Notes: a model not told the origin generated them from the letters alone. DNA of 64,000 nt from Neolewinella agarilytica (GCF_900110645.1 NZ_FOFB01000027.1:1-64000); one strand, 5' to 3'; counted from the stretch's first letter, positions 1-8,923 are shown. Made by a program: numbers and translations.

Positions 1-58
1 TGAGCATGATTTGGAAGTTTGGTCGCTAACAAGTTAGCAACTCTGCTTCACTGCCATT

Positions 59-349
59 TTGAGTAATACTTCACCCTTACATTTGATACACCGCCCAGAC
101 CATAGTATTGATGCCGAAGATAGTAACTGGCCAATTTTTTATGCGCTGAAAAAATCAGATAAAGCTTTTATAATTGTGAAAAGGTATTTACTAAATAGTA
201 AGTATAAGTTCCCCCGATCCTTCGCTAAGGGACGTTGGTTTGGGGAGGCTGGCTGGCTGGTACGTGCGATATTCGATTCGATGGAAGAAGAAGAAATCAA
301 ACTTATTTCAGAAAAGAGGATGAAGTATTTTAATCAATTTATAGAATAA
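59..349 (+). CDS. small hypothetical protein
   Basis: A 96-residue open frame that begins with TTG; an in-frame stop at 35-37 prevents any longer upstream extension and no ATG lies near the N-terminus. The product is charged, with a run of four glutamates near residue 76 and a lysine-rich end, and shows no signal peptide or membrane segment. The DNA is richer in AT than most of the window, as is the next small gene, which suggests an accessory patch. I do not recognise the family. It could also be a remnant of a larger gene. Confidence 0.4.
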   Translation: MSNTSPLHLIHRPDHSIDAEDSNWPIFYALKKSDKAFIIVKRYLLNSKYKFPRSFAKGRWFGEAGWLVRAIFDSMEEEEIKLISEKRMKYFNQFIE

Positions 350-555
350 GCTCATGGGGAGGTTTAATCGAGCAATTTTGTAAATGTCCGGCTAGGATTG
401 TGGCTACTTTGGACTGATATCAAAATCATGATGAATTTATTAAAAAAGAGCAGTATGTGTAGAGTGTTAATAACGATTTTGTTGGCCAGTACGTAGTCGT
501 CGTCTGGGATTACGAAGAAACCCAAAACCGCGTTCTTTTTCGTGAAGACGGAATA

Positions 556-798
556 ATGATCGAAGACCGGGGTTTTCAGATTGACACCTGTACCTGGTTC
601 TATGCTGCAGATCCTCCGACCTTAATTTTCGGAGACGATGCTGGAACTTTTATTTATGGTCCTGCCGGAATCTTTGCTAAAACGTTTGATGTGATAGAGA
701 AGTCAGAAGGATATTATTTACTAGGAGCTGAAGCATTCATTCAGGATTCAATCGGTAGAGAAATTCACGTTGTTGAAAGGTGGGAGATGTTCGACTGA
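556..798 (+). CDS. hypothetical protein, probably lacking its 5' end
   Basis: An 80-residue open frame from an ATG, rich in aromatic and acidic residues, with no recognisable domain. The same frame upstream of the ATG reads like protein for another 31 codons (463-555, including a V-V-V-V-W-D-Y stretch) but offers no ATG, GTG or TTG and is closed by TAG at 460-462 and TGA at 415-417. Either an unusual start codon is used or the gene is decayed at its 5' end. Function unknown. Confidence 0.45.
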   Translation: MIEDRGFQIDTCTWFYAADPPTLIFGDDAGTFIYGPAGIFAKTFDVIEKSEGYYLLGAEAFIQDSIGREIHVVERWEMFD

Positions 799-859
799 GT
801 AAATGTCGGAGTAATAAGTGGTTTTATGGTCGCCTGAAACACCCTACCTTCGCGCCCCC

Positions 860-1933
860 ATGCAAATCATCATCCAATCCCACGCCTCCGTCTCTGCGGC
901 AGGCTCGACGAAAGAAGCCGCGCTGGCCTCCTATCGGGAGGGGCGGGTTTGCTGGTCAATAGACGAGGAAACGGGCTTACCGGTGTATCGGGTAAAAGAC
1001 TTACCACATAGTCATAAAATTCAAGCGTTCGCCGAAGAACGAGGTGTAGACCGAACGACTCTGCTCGCCCTCCACGCCGCCGACCAAGCCGTAGCTGAAG
1101 CTGGTTGGCAAGACAAAGACTTCAGTATCCTGATGGGCTGTTCTCGTGGTCCGACGGGGAATTGGGAGGAAGCTTTTGCTGAATTCACGGAGACCGGTAA
1201 AGCGGGCCCTAAGACTTCCCCGAGCACTACTTTGGGGAGCATCGGCTTCGCGCTGGCGGATTACTTTGGTACCAGTGCACTGGCATCGAGCCTGAGTGTT
1301 ACCTGCTCCTCGGGGATGCACGCCATCCTGCATGGGGTAGCTTTGCTGCGGGCAGGAATGGCCGAGCGGGTGCTGGTAGGCGGCGCGGAGGCGCCGCTGA
1401 CGACCTTCACCCTCCGCCAGATGGAAGCTCTGCGGATATGTGCCCCCATTCCCCCCGCCGGCGAACACGCCTGCCGACCGATGTCTACCCCTGCCTCCGG
1501 CATGGTGGTAGGGGAGGGCGCCGCCTTCCTGGCCCTGAGCCTGGAGGACGATGCTGCGGGTAAACCCGTGATCGAAGGCATTGCCTTCGGCCGCGAGCGG
1601 GCGCGGTCATTGACGGGGATTAGCCGGCAAGGCGCAGCGCTCCATCATTGCATGAGGGAATTGATCGAGGCCAACGGCTACCCTGATCTCATCGTCGCCC
1701 ACGCCCCCGGCACCCGCCGGGGAGATGCGGCGGAGCTGACGGCCATTCAGGCGCTCTCCGAGAACCAGCCGGAGGATCCGCTAGTGACGAGCTTCAAATG
1801 GGCGACGGGCCATACCTTCGGGGCGAGTGGTCCGCTGGCGGTCTGTGGGGCCTTGCTCGTTATGCCGGGTAAAAAGGTGTTGGTAAATGCAACTGGGTTT
1901 GGGGGGAATGGGGTCAGCTTGATGCTGGGGTAA
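860..1933 (+). CDS. beta-ketoacyl synthase-like protein (thiolase fold)
   Basis: A 357-residue protein of the FabB/FabF condensing-enzyme family, which joins acyl and malonyl units on acyl carrier protein. The nucleophile Cys149 sits in a typical T-C-S-S-G motif, and Lys313 and His318 in K-W-A-T-G-H-T match the second catalytic region. The other active-site His, usually in A-H-G-T, is replaced by Pro283 (H-A-P-G-T), so chain extension by the standard mechanism is doubtful. It is shorter than FabF (about 410). The start at 860 was preferred to an in-frame start at 818 because it leads directly into the N-terminal beta strand. A TACCTTCG box lies 8 nt upstream. No acyl carrier protein or pigment gene is adjacent, so the substrate is unknown. 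Confidence 0.8.
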   Translation: MQIIIQSHASVSAAGSTKEAALASYREGRVCWSIDEETGLPVYRVKDLPHSHKIQAFAEERGVDRTTLLALHAADQAVAEAGWQDKDFSILMGCSRGPTGNWEEAFAEFTETGKAGPKTSPSTTLGSIGFALADYFGTSALASSLSVTCSSGMHAILHGVALLRAGMAERVLVGGAEAPLTTFTLRQMEALRICAPIPPAGEHACRPMSTPASGMVVGEGAAFLALSLEDDAAGKPVIEGIAFGRERARSLTGISRQGAALHHCMRELIEANGYPDLIVAHAPGTRRGDAAELTAIQALSENQPEDPLVTSFKWATGHTFGASGPLAVCGALLVMPGKKVLVNATGFGGNGVSLMLG

Positions 1934-2171
1934 AGGTTTATGAGTGGCGCTGCGCGCTTTTGCCGGAACGCTGGAAGGTTCCTGGAATGCCTACCTCGAA
2001 GCGTCCTGGAAGGACCTTCGAGCATAGACACTCCTAAAGGCCCTTCGGGTATAGATGCCCTCATGGATAGTTAGACCCTTCCACTACAGCTGTGCCCCGT
2101 TGCCCCATACTCCCTATATTAAAAACCATCCCGTACCTTTCCTGTCCTATTGATGAACTTAAAAAATTATC

Positions 2172-2636
2172 ATGTCCCCAGACCAAAATTTTGCCGCCCT
2201 CGGCCTGACCCTTCCCCCAGCGCCCAAGCCACTGGGCGTGTACAAGCCCTTCCTGATCGTGGATAAGCTGGTCTACGTCTCCGGTCACGGGACGGTGCAG
2301 GAAGATGGCAGTCTCATCATCGGTCGGGTAGGGGAAGATATGGACATCGAGGCGGGTAAAGCCGCCGCTCAGCAAGTCGGCCTGGCGATACTGGCGACCC
2401 TAAAGGCCAACCTGGGATCTTTTGATCGCATCGAGCGGGTGGTTAAAGTCCTCGGTATGGTCAACGCTACCCTGGATTTTGAACGTCACCCCTACGTGAT
2501 CAACGGCTGCAGCGAATTGTTTGCTAAGGTCTGGGGGCAGGAAAAAGGCGTTGGTGTCCGCTCCGCCGTAGGCATGGCCACGCTGCCCGATAATATCCCG
2601 GTGGAAATTGAAGCTTGTTTTTTGCTGAAAGATTGA
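2172..2636 (+). CDS. RidA family protein (YjgF/UK114 type)
   Basis: 154 residues, of the longer RidA subgroup. RidA enzymes hydrolyse reactive enamine and imine intermediates released by PLP-dependent enzymes. The conserved arginine that binds the carboxylate is present near residue 131 (V-R-S-A-V-G), followed by the P-V-E-I-E-A strand typical of the family C-terminus. Downstream come a PLP-dependent D-amino-acid enzyme and a dipeptidase on the same strand, a sensible context because such lyases release imines. A TACCTTTC box about 30 nt upstream of the start may be the promoter -7 element. Confidence 0.9.
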   Translation: MSPDQNFAALGLTLPPAPKPLGVYKPFLIVDKLVYVSGHGTVQEDGSLIIGRVGEDMDIEAGKAAAQQVGLAILATLKANLGSFDRIERVVKVLGMVNATLDFERHPYVINGCSELFAKVWGQEKGVGVRSAVGMATLPDNIPVEIEACFLLKD

Positions 2637-2638
2637 TG

Positions 2639-2701
2639 TTTGTACCGCCGACTTCAGTCGGCGGATGATCTTAATCCGCCGACTGAAGTCGGCGGTACAA
2701 A
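2639..2701 (+). repeat. REP-like inverted pair (double hairpin)
   Basis: Two 26-base arms, 2641-2666 and 2674-2699, are perfect inverted copies separated by 7 bases. Each arm is itself a palindrome built on CCGCCGACT-TC-AGTCGGCGG, so the element can fold as two small hairpins or one long one, the architecture of BIME/REP pairs. It sits between the RidA and D-threonine aldolase-like genes and would end up in their shared mRNA. A second copy is at 22111-22179 and a diverged one at 40491-40544. Confidence 0.9.
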
Positions 2702-2709
2702 ATACCCAT

Positions 2710-3792
2710 ATGAATTTTTCTCAGCTAGATACCCCCGCCCTCCTCATTGATCGGGATAAGGTCGAACACAACATCCATCTTGCCCTGGAGTACGCCGGTG
2801 CCCCGGACCGCTTCCGCCCCCACGTGAAGACCCATAAAATGCTGGAGGTGGCCCGTATGCAGGTAGCCGCCGGTATTTACAAATTCAAGTGCGCTACCAT
2901 CGCTGAAGCCGAAATGCTGGGGATGGCGGGGGCGAAAGACGTCCTGATCGCCTATCCCTTACAGGGCCCTAAGGTGAATAGGCTACTGGTGCTGACGGAT
3001 AAATATCCCGGGACAATGTTCTCCGCCCTGATCGATAATCCGGCTTCAGCGGAACACTTCAACTGTGTCTTTGCCGAAGCTGGTAAAACCGCCCGCGTTT
3101 ACATCGACCTGAATAACGGACATTTCCGTACGGGCATTTCGGCTGCTTTGGCCTACGATCTGGCGCTGAGCTGTGAGCCGCTTGACCACGTCGAGCTGGT
3201 CGGCCTGCATTGCTACGACGGGCACATTCGGATGTCTTCGCTGGAGGAGCGAACTGCCGCTTCCCGGACAGCCTTTGAGGAAGTGACGGACCTCCGGGAA
3301 CGACTGGCGGAAGCCTTACAGAAAAGACTCCCCATCGTTGCCGGTGGCAGCCCGTCCTTCAGCGTTCACCGGAAGCACCACGAAGTGGAATGCAGCCCGG
3401 GTACCTGGATTTTCTGGGACCAGCGCTACGGCGAAGTGTACCCCGAGCAGGCCTTCCAGAAGGCCGCCATGGTCGCTACCCGGGTGATTTCCAAAACGGA
3501 CGCCCATACTTATTGCCTCGACTTAGGGCACAAGAGCATCGCCAGTGAAATGACCTTTCCCAGAGTCGCTCTGCAAACGCCTCATGAGCTGACGCAGATC
3601 GGTCATAGCGAAGAACACTTGGTGATCAAGACGGTGGAAGCTGATGTTTTCCAGCCCGGAGAGGTGTTGCTTGGTTACCCCTACCACGTTTGCCCTACCG
3701 TGGCACTCTACGAACGCGCCCATGTTTTTAGGGGTGGAGAGCTGGTGGATGAGTGGAAAGTTATCGCTCGTGACCGAAAAATAACGGTATGA
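2710..3792 (+). CDS. D-threonine aldolase / D-serine dehydratase-like PLP enzyme
   Basis: A 360-residue fold-type III PLP enzyme (alanine racemase-like N-terminal barrel plus D-serine dehydratase-like C-terminal domain). The N-terminal D-T-P-A-L-L-I-D signature is present, the Schiff-base lysine is probably Lys40 in R-P-H-V-K-T-H-K, and the metal-binding His326-x-Cys328 pair lies in Y-H-V-C-P. Members cleave D-threonine or related D-3-hydroxy amino acids, or dehydrate D-serine; the sequence alone does not decide which. The ATG at 2710 was chosen because the longer frame from 2665 runs through the palindromic repeat. Its stop overlaps the next start by 4 bp (ATGA), implying translational coupling. 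Confidence 0.88.
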   Translation: MNFSQLDTPALLIDRDKVEHNIHLALEYAGAPDRFRPHVKTHKMLEVARMQVAAGIYKFKCATIAEAEMLGMAGAKDVLIAYPLQGPKVNRLLVLTDKYPGTMFSALIDNPASAEHFNCVFAEAGKTARVYIDLNNGHFRTGISAALAYDLALSCEPLDHVELVGLHCYDGHIRMSSLEERTAASRTAFEEVTDLRERLAEALQKRLPIVAGGSPSFSVHRKHHEVECSPGTWIFWDQRYGEVYPEQAFQKAAMVATRVISKTDAHTYCLDLGHKSIASEMTFPRVALQTPHELTQIGHSEEHLVIKTVEADVFQPGEVLLGYPYHVCPTVALYERAHVFRGGELVDEWKVIARDRKITV

Positions 3793-4862
3793 AGCAACAG
3801 CCCTTAATCATTGATGGTCACCTTGACCTGAGCATGAATGCGATGGAGTGGAACCGCGACCTGCGGCAACCCGTTTCCCGAATTCGCGAGCTGGAAAAAG
3901 GAATGACGGACAAGCCCGATCGAGGTAACTCCACCGTGGCCTTCCCCGAGATGAGAGCCGGCAATGTAGGCCTGTGCTTCGGCACCCTGATCGCCCGCTA
4001 CGCCAAACCGACGCATCCGCTCGGCGGATGGCGCTCCCCCGAACAGGCCTGGGGGATGGTCCAGGCCCAGCTGGCCTGGTACGAAGAAATGGACCGTCAG
4101 GGAGCATTGCGGATGATTAAAAACGAGCCAGACCTGAACGATCATCTTGGCCTTCACGGACAAGAGGATAGCGGCCCGATTGGCTTCCTCCTCTCGCTGG
4201 AAGGGGCGGATTCCATCGTAACCTTTGACCATTTACACCAGCTGCAGGCGCGCGGGCTCCGGGCCACCGGCCCGGCGCACTACGGCCCGGGTACTTATGC
4301 CTTTGGGACCAACAGCGAAGGAAGTATCGGCGAAAAGGGAAAGCAACTGCTGAAGGAAATGGAAAGTCTGGGCATGGCCCTGGACGTGACGCATCTCTGC
4401 GATACCAGCTTTTGGGAAGCGATGGCGTGCTTCCGGGGCGTCGTCTGGGCCAGCCACAGTAACTGCCGGGCGCTGGTGAACCATAACCGGCAGTTTTCCG
4501 ACGAGCAGCTGAAGGCCCTCCTCGAACGAGACGCCGTGATCGGTATGCCACTGGACGCCTGGATGATGGTACCGGGATGGATACGGGGTAAATCTCATCC
4601 GTCCAACACAGTCGTCACCCTACAACAGATGATTGACCACATGGACCACATTTGCCAGCTGGCGGGCAATGCCAATCACGTGGCGATCGGCACGGATCTG
4701 GATGGAGGCTTCGGAACAGAGCAGGGACCGTCGGACCTTGATACCATTGCTGATTTGCAGAAGCTGACGGGGCTACTGGCCGAAAGAGGCTACTCGGCAA
4801 CGGAGGTGGATGCGATCTTCCACGGGAATTGGTTACGGAAGATGCGGGAGGTGCTGCAGTGA
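3789..4862 (+). CDS. membrane dipeptidase family protein (M19, renal dipeptidase-like)
   Basis: 357 residues of the amidohydrolase-fold M19 family, which uses two zinc ions to cleave dipeptides and often accepts a D-amino acid at the C-terminal position. Visible are the metal-binding His11-x-Asp13 near the N-terminus, S-H-S-N-C in mid-protein and G-T-D-L-D-G-G near residue 300. There is no signal peptide, so it is probably cytoplasmic. Overlap with the upstream PLP enzyme suggests one pathway: dipeptide cleavage, D-amino acid breakdown, and removal of the imine by RidA. Confidence 0.88.
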   Translation: MKQQPLIIDGHLDLSMNAMEWNRDLRQPVSRIRELEKGMTDKPDRGNSTVAFPEMRAGNVGLCFGTLIARYAKPTHPLGGWRSPEQAWGMVQAQLAWYEEMDRQGALRMIKNEPDLNDHLGLHGQEDSGPIGFLLSLEGADSIVTFDHLHQLQARGLRATGPAHYGPGTYAFGTNSEGSIGEKGKQLLKEMESLGMALDVTHLCDTSFWEAMACFRGVVWASHSNCRALVNHNRQFSDEQLKALLERDAVIGMPLDAWMMVPGWIRGKSHPSNTVVTLQQMIDHMDHICQLAGNANHVAIGTDLDGGFGTEQGPSDLDTIADLQKLTGLLAERGYSATEVDAIFHGNWLRKMREVLQ

Positions 4863-4866
4863 TGGC

Positions 4867-5994
4867 TTATTTAATGATCACTGGTATTTGTACATTGAAC
4901 GACTGCCGAACCCCGTTCCCGTCCAGTGTGTCAGCAGCACAGACGAGCATCAACGGTTCGCCGTTTTCAACGTACAGCTGGGGGCGCTCAAGGTGGTCCA
5001 CGTCGGTGATGGAGCCATCTTCCCAGAAAATCTGCGTGTCACTAAGGAGAGGTTTTTCGGAAAGCGTCCAGTCTAATCCGTCATCAGAATTGAATAAAGC
5101 CAGTGATCTTCCGGCCTCAGTGAAGATCCCCCTCATATCTTTTACAATGGCACGATAAGCACCCCGGTGGTGCCAGATGAAAGGGTCTTCAGCCGGAAAG
5201 TCATCTCCTTCAATGGTGAATACCTCTACGCCGGCTTGTTTGTAGAACGGTCCGGTTGGGGAATTACTAACGGCCACGCCATGGGCAACCGGACCGCCGA
5301 AAGGCATTCTCTTCTTTTTGGCTACTCCTTTATAGATGAGTAAATAGCTGCCGTCAATGAGCTGGGTGATGGAAGGATTACTGGTCATGAGCGCATCGAT
5401 CGCGTTACTGTCCGGCGATACATCGATCAGTGGCTCATCAAACCTTTCCCAGGGGCCATTGGGGTTATCGGCTACGGCCACTCCAATCCGCTGCAGGTTA
5501 CGGTGGCTCCAGTTCAGATGGGCGTTGGGATTCTCTGCACCGGGGATGGAAGTCACTCGTTGATCCCCCGTATTGCCCATGTAATAGAGATAGTACTTTC
5601 CGTTGTATCTCCTCACCGTAGGATTGTGGGTGCACCAACCGTCCCAATAGTCTGCTCCCCGGCGGGGTAGGGTGACGTCCTGAAAGGTGAAGGGGCCAAA
5701 GGCCGTAGGGGCCGTGGCGTGGGCAATCTCAGAATCGGTGACCCAGGCCCAGCCCAGTCGGCGTGGCCATCGGGAATAATACATATGATAAATGCCTGCA
5801 TCATCTTTCACGACTGAGCCCCCCCAGATGCTCATGGAGTCGTTGCGGAAAATGGATTTCTTGGCCACTTTCCCCAGCGAAACGGTATAGACAGCCGGAG
5901 ATGATGGCGGCGTATTTTGCGCGTGCCTACTCTTGCAGGTAACCAGCAACAGAGAAACAATTGCTAAAAGGAATAGGGCAAAATGTCTGGGCAT
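4867..5994 (-). CDS. GH43-like five-bladed propeller lipoprotein
   Basis: 375 residues beginning with a lipoprotein signal ending L-L-V-T-C (Cys20). The body has repeated W-D/H-N-P and Y-Y-L-Y-Y-M-G type strands expected of the glycoside hydrolase family 43/117 propellers that act on plant or algal sugars. I cannot assign the acidic catalytic triad with certainty, so activity and substrate are open. It is the last gene of a three-gene minus-strand operon, 11 bp after the preceding gene. It converges on the M19 dipeptidase with only 4 bp between stops and no obvious terminator. Confidence 0.72.
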   Translation of the reverse strand: MPRHFALFLLAIVSLLLVTCKSRHAQNTPPSSPAVYTVSLGKVAKKSIFRNDSMSIWGGSVVKDDAGIYHMYYSRWPRRLGWAWVTDSEIAHATAPTAFGPFTFQDVTLPRRGADYWDGWCTHNPTVRRYNGKYYLYYMGNTGDQRVTSIPGAENPNAHLNWSHRNLQRIGVAVADNPNGPWERFDEPLIDVSPDSNAIDALMTSNPSITQLIDGSYLLIYKGVAKKKRMPFGGPVAHGVAVSNSPTGPFYKQAGVEVFTIEGDDFPAEDPFIWHHRGAYRAIVKDMRGIFTEAGRSLALFNSDDGLDWTLSEKPLLSDTQIFWEDGSITDVDHLERPQLYVENGEPLMLVCAADTLDGNGVRQSFNVQIPVIIK

Positions 5995-6005
5995 ATAATT
6001 GTGAT

Positions 6006-7133
6006 TTAGGGAATAAGAAAATCCTGTATCAAATAGGCGTAAATGAAGTCGGGGTTTTGTGCTGCCTCCTCCAGGTTGTCACGGACTTCAGGGGGGAGTT
6101 GCCCACCGCTTTTCGCCAGCTGTTTCAGATAGATGAGTAGCTGATTCCTGCTCATTTCAATCAGGTGATCAGACAAAGGGGGCGCGGCCGCAGGTGCAAG
6201 GGGAAGTTTTTTTAGCAGCAGGGTTTTGCTGCCGTTGTCCAGATCCGGAAACATTTCGTAGAGCGGACCGTAGATATCAGACTGTTGCAGCAGGCTGTCG
6301 GGCAATTTCTTGAGGATATGTTTTCTGACCAGGGGGTTGCCCTCTTCAAAAACGTTCATCACCGGGGCGAAGTCCGCAAAGTCTGCTCCTTCCATTTGCC
6401 GGACGGCGTAGTAGCGGTAAGTGCTCTGGCCGGAGCGAAGAAACTGTCTCGCCAGCGTATCGGAGTAAATGGCAGGAAGGTTCTCCCGGATTTTCCGACT
6501 CGCATCACCGTGTGCGAGGTACCAAAGCCGGTAACAGGAATAAAGAGCCCCGCTGACGATGGAGGCCGTTATCTCCTTTTTCGTCGCACCGCTGATGCCA
6601 TCAATCTCTACCCCGTTATAAGCGATCTTATCCTGACTTACGCCCCTCAGGTCGTAGAGGTCATCGAGCGACTTGCGGTCCAGAATTGAGTTGCGGTCCA
6701 GCAGCAGGCCGTGCAGCTTTTCGTGGTCTTCTGAGAGAAAAGGATCATGGTCGTATTTGGTCAGGGGTTGGTTGGGGTATTCTCCGTAACCAACGTAGTC
6801 GCCCAGCAGGTCCCAATACATCTCCACTAATACGGGCTTACAGATACCATCGATGCAAACCGGCGTATTAATGGCCGCGTAGTAAAGCAGTGGTTCCCCC
6901 TCCGACGAATAAAGCAGATTCATCTGATGAGTAATGGAGGTGTCCGGGTTGAGGAACAGAAACGCTCCTTCACTTTTGCTTACCGTTTCAAGTTTGAAGC
7001 CTGACCGCAGATGCGTTGGCTTATTTACCGGCAGGCCCGCCACCAGCATCCACCATGCCCCCAGCCCCCAGAGTAAAAAAGCGCTTAGGCAGGGCTTTCT
7101 ATACCGTTCCGAAATAGACTCCAACAGATTCAT
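6006..7133 (-). CDS. hypothetical membrane-anchored protein with flavinylation-like motif
   Basis: 375 residues with one N-terminal hydrophobic segment (about 15-34). The central part contains D-G-I-S-G-A-T at 178-184, which fits the D-x-x-S/T-G-A-T site where ApbE attaches FMN in NqrC/RnfG-type proteins. The C-terminal 170 residues are helical and read like degenerate HEAT repeats. Its start overlaps the upstream FAD-oxidoreductase gene by 4 bp, so the two may act together in extracytoplasmic redox chemistry; this is inference. The antisense of one dispersed motif (6181-6200) encodes an alanine/proline-rich stretch near residue 315. Confidence 0.55.
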   Translation of the reverse strand: MNLLESISERYRKPCLSAFLLWGLGAWWMLVAGLPVNKPTHLRSGFKLETVSKSEGAFLFLNPDTSITHQMNLLYSSEGEPLLYYAAINTPVCIDGICKPVLVEMYWDLLGDYVGYGEYPNQPLTKYDHDPFLSEDHEKLHGLLLDRNSILDRKSLDDLYDLRGVSQDKIAYNGVEIDGISGATKKEITASIVSGALYSCYRLWYLAHGDASRKIRENLPAIYSDTLARQFLRSGQSTYRYYAVRQMEGADFADFAPVMNVFEEGNPLVRKHILKKLPDSLLQQSDIYGPLYEMFPDLDNGSKTLLLKKLPLAPAAAPPLSDHLIEMSRNQLLIYLKQLAKSGGQLPPEVRDNLEEAAQNPDFIYAYLIQDFLIP

Positions 7134-8923
7134 CGTTTTTCGGGCAATTGGGTTTCCTGCTGATCTTCAATTAGCTGCATGTACTCTTTTAAATGAACTT
7201 CATAAATGGCCCGGGGGCCAACGCCGTATTTCTTGCACAGAGAAGCTGCGAAGCCAACGGCTGCTCCCATTTGTCCGCAGGTATTCATTACCCTGGGGCC
7301 GCCCAGGCCAATGTGGGAGCAACTGAAGTTGCGCCCCGCCATGAACAGATTACTGATGTTTTTAGAATACAGGCTCCGGTAGGGGATGAAGTAGACCCCG
7401 TTCCTGTAAAACAGAGCTTCGGAGAGAAAGTCCGGGGTGTCTTCCTCAAGCAGATTACGCTGGTAATGGACGTCAACTGCCCGGATCTCCTGCACTACAG
7501 AATCCGGAAAAGGTGTATTGTTTCTTACATCGTTGAAGGTGAAAATATGATCACCCACCAGGCGGCGGCTCTCGCGTTTACCCACGAGGTACCCAACCCA
7601 GTCAATGGCGTAGTTGGCGTTTTCGGGCAGTTTTTTAGCATTAGCATAAGAACCGTAAATGGCTCGTAGCAGATGATCCCGGATTTCTTCTGCATCATCG
7701 ATCTGGTGAAGGTCGTCTCGGGTAAACTCCCAGTACCATTCTCCAGCCACTGCTGCGTGCTCACCGGCTACCGGTGCAGCCCAGGGAACCTCGGGAAAGG
7801 CTACCGGCTTCTCGGCTACCCGGGTCTGAAATAAAATGGAGGAACCCATCACGGCATTATCCGCTTCTTCGGGACTCCAGACTTCACCCCATTTATCCCA
7901 TTCCTCGCCGTAGGTGTCCACACTTTCCCGGCCGTAAGAGAATTCTGCTCCGGCCCAATATCCGATCCACCCGTCGCCGGTGGCATCTACGTAGAGCGGT
8001 GCCGAAAAGCGGATACGCTCGTTTGTTCTGGTATGCCGGGCATCGACGTGCCGGATCTGATTGTCTGCAGAAACCGCGTCATAGGCACGCCAGTTGAGGT
8101 AAAGGTCTATGTTGGGGAAGCTGGCCATATTGTCGTCCCGCTTTTGCTGGTCTTTGATGGCATCCGGATGGCCATTGGGGTATTTCTCAGTGTCGATCAG
8201 TTTTAGCAGGCGGGCAAACTTCCCGTATATCCCCAGGGTGTGTACTCTGATTTCGCTACTGGCATTTCCACCCAACACGGGGCGATCGTGGATAAGGGCG
8301 ACCCGTAAGCCACGCTCTGCGGCGGCCATCGCTGCGGCGCATCCGGAAATACCTCCTCCGGTTACCACCAGGTCATAGGCTTTGTTGGTTTCCGGGGCCT
8401 CGGGGCTTCCGTCTTTTTCTTTGCGCCATTCGGCCAGCGCTTCTCCGCCATCGGGTAGGACCGCTTCGCGGTCCTGGCTGAAGTAGATGGCGTCGCAGCG
8501 GCCATCAAAACCGGTGAGGTCACGTAAACTGATGCGCAATGTTTTGCCCCGGTTTTTTATACTACCGGCATACTCCCACCCCCATCCAGGGCTCAGCCCC
8601 AGTTCATTACTCAGGCTTTTTCCATTGATCTCAATGAGGAAGCGCCCCGGCGCTTCCCAATTTCCCGGAACCCAGTTTTTCGTCCGGGCCCAAACGTGAT
8701 ACAGACCTTTTTCGGAGAGTTTGATTTCCGCAGATGCATCCTGAACGGGCTGACCGGAGCCATGGGCAATTAGATAAGAAGAGCCCATTTGTTCCACGAA
8801 TTGCTGGTCTGTCAGCCATCCCCCGGGAGTAGGGAAAGACTCCGCCTCCAGCAGGAAATCCTGCTGTCCGAAGACGGTAACGGGGAATAATGCCAGTAGG
8901 AATAAAAAGAGGAATTGATTCAT
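7130..8923 (-). CDS. secreted FAD-dependent oxidoreductase
   Basis: 597 residues with a cleavable signal peptide (about 1-20). Residues 25-155 form a beta-rich domain resembling a carbohydrate-binding module; a Rossmann dinucleotide fold follows, with G-G-G-I-S-G at 189-194 and an L-G-G-N-A-S-S-E-I-R block typical of the FAD_oxidored family. Such proteins are common beside glycan-degradation genes in Bacteroidota and Planctomycetes, but their substrates are mostly unknown. It is the first gene of an operon with the flavinylation-motif protein and the GH43-like lipoprotein. Confidence 0.82.
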   Translation of the reverse strand: MNQFLFLFLLALFPVTVFGQQDFLLEAESFPTPGGWLTDQQFVEQMGSSYLIAHGSGQPVQDASAEIKLSEKGLYHVWARTKNWVPGNWEAPGRFLIEINGKSLSNELGLSPGWGWEYAGSIKNRGKTLRISLRDLTGFDGRCDAIYFSQDREAVLPDGGEALAEWRKEKDGSPEAPETNKAYDLVVTGGGISGCAAAMAAAERGLRVALIHDRPVLGGNASSEIRVHTLGIYGKFARLLKLIDTEKYPNGHPDAIKDQQKRDDNMASFPNIDLYLNWRAYDAVSADNQIRHVDARHTRTNERIRFSAPLYVDATGDGWIGYWAGAEFSYGRESVDTYGEEWDKWGEVWSPEEADNAVMGSSILFQTRVAEKPVAFPEVPWAAPVAGEHAAVAGEWYWEFTRDDLHQIDDAEEIRDHLLRAIYGSYANAKKLPENANYAIDWVGYLVGKRESRRLVGDHIFTFNDVRNNTPFPDSVVQEIRAVDVHYQRNLLEEDTPDFLSEALFYRNGVYFIPYRSLYSKNISNLFMAGRNFSCSHIGLGGPRVMNTCGQMGAAVGFAASLCKKYGVGPRAIYEVHLKEYMQLIEDQQETQLPEKR

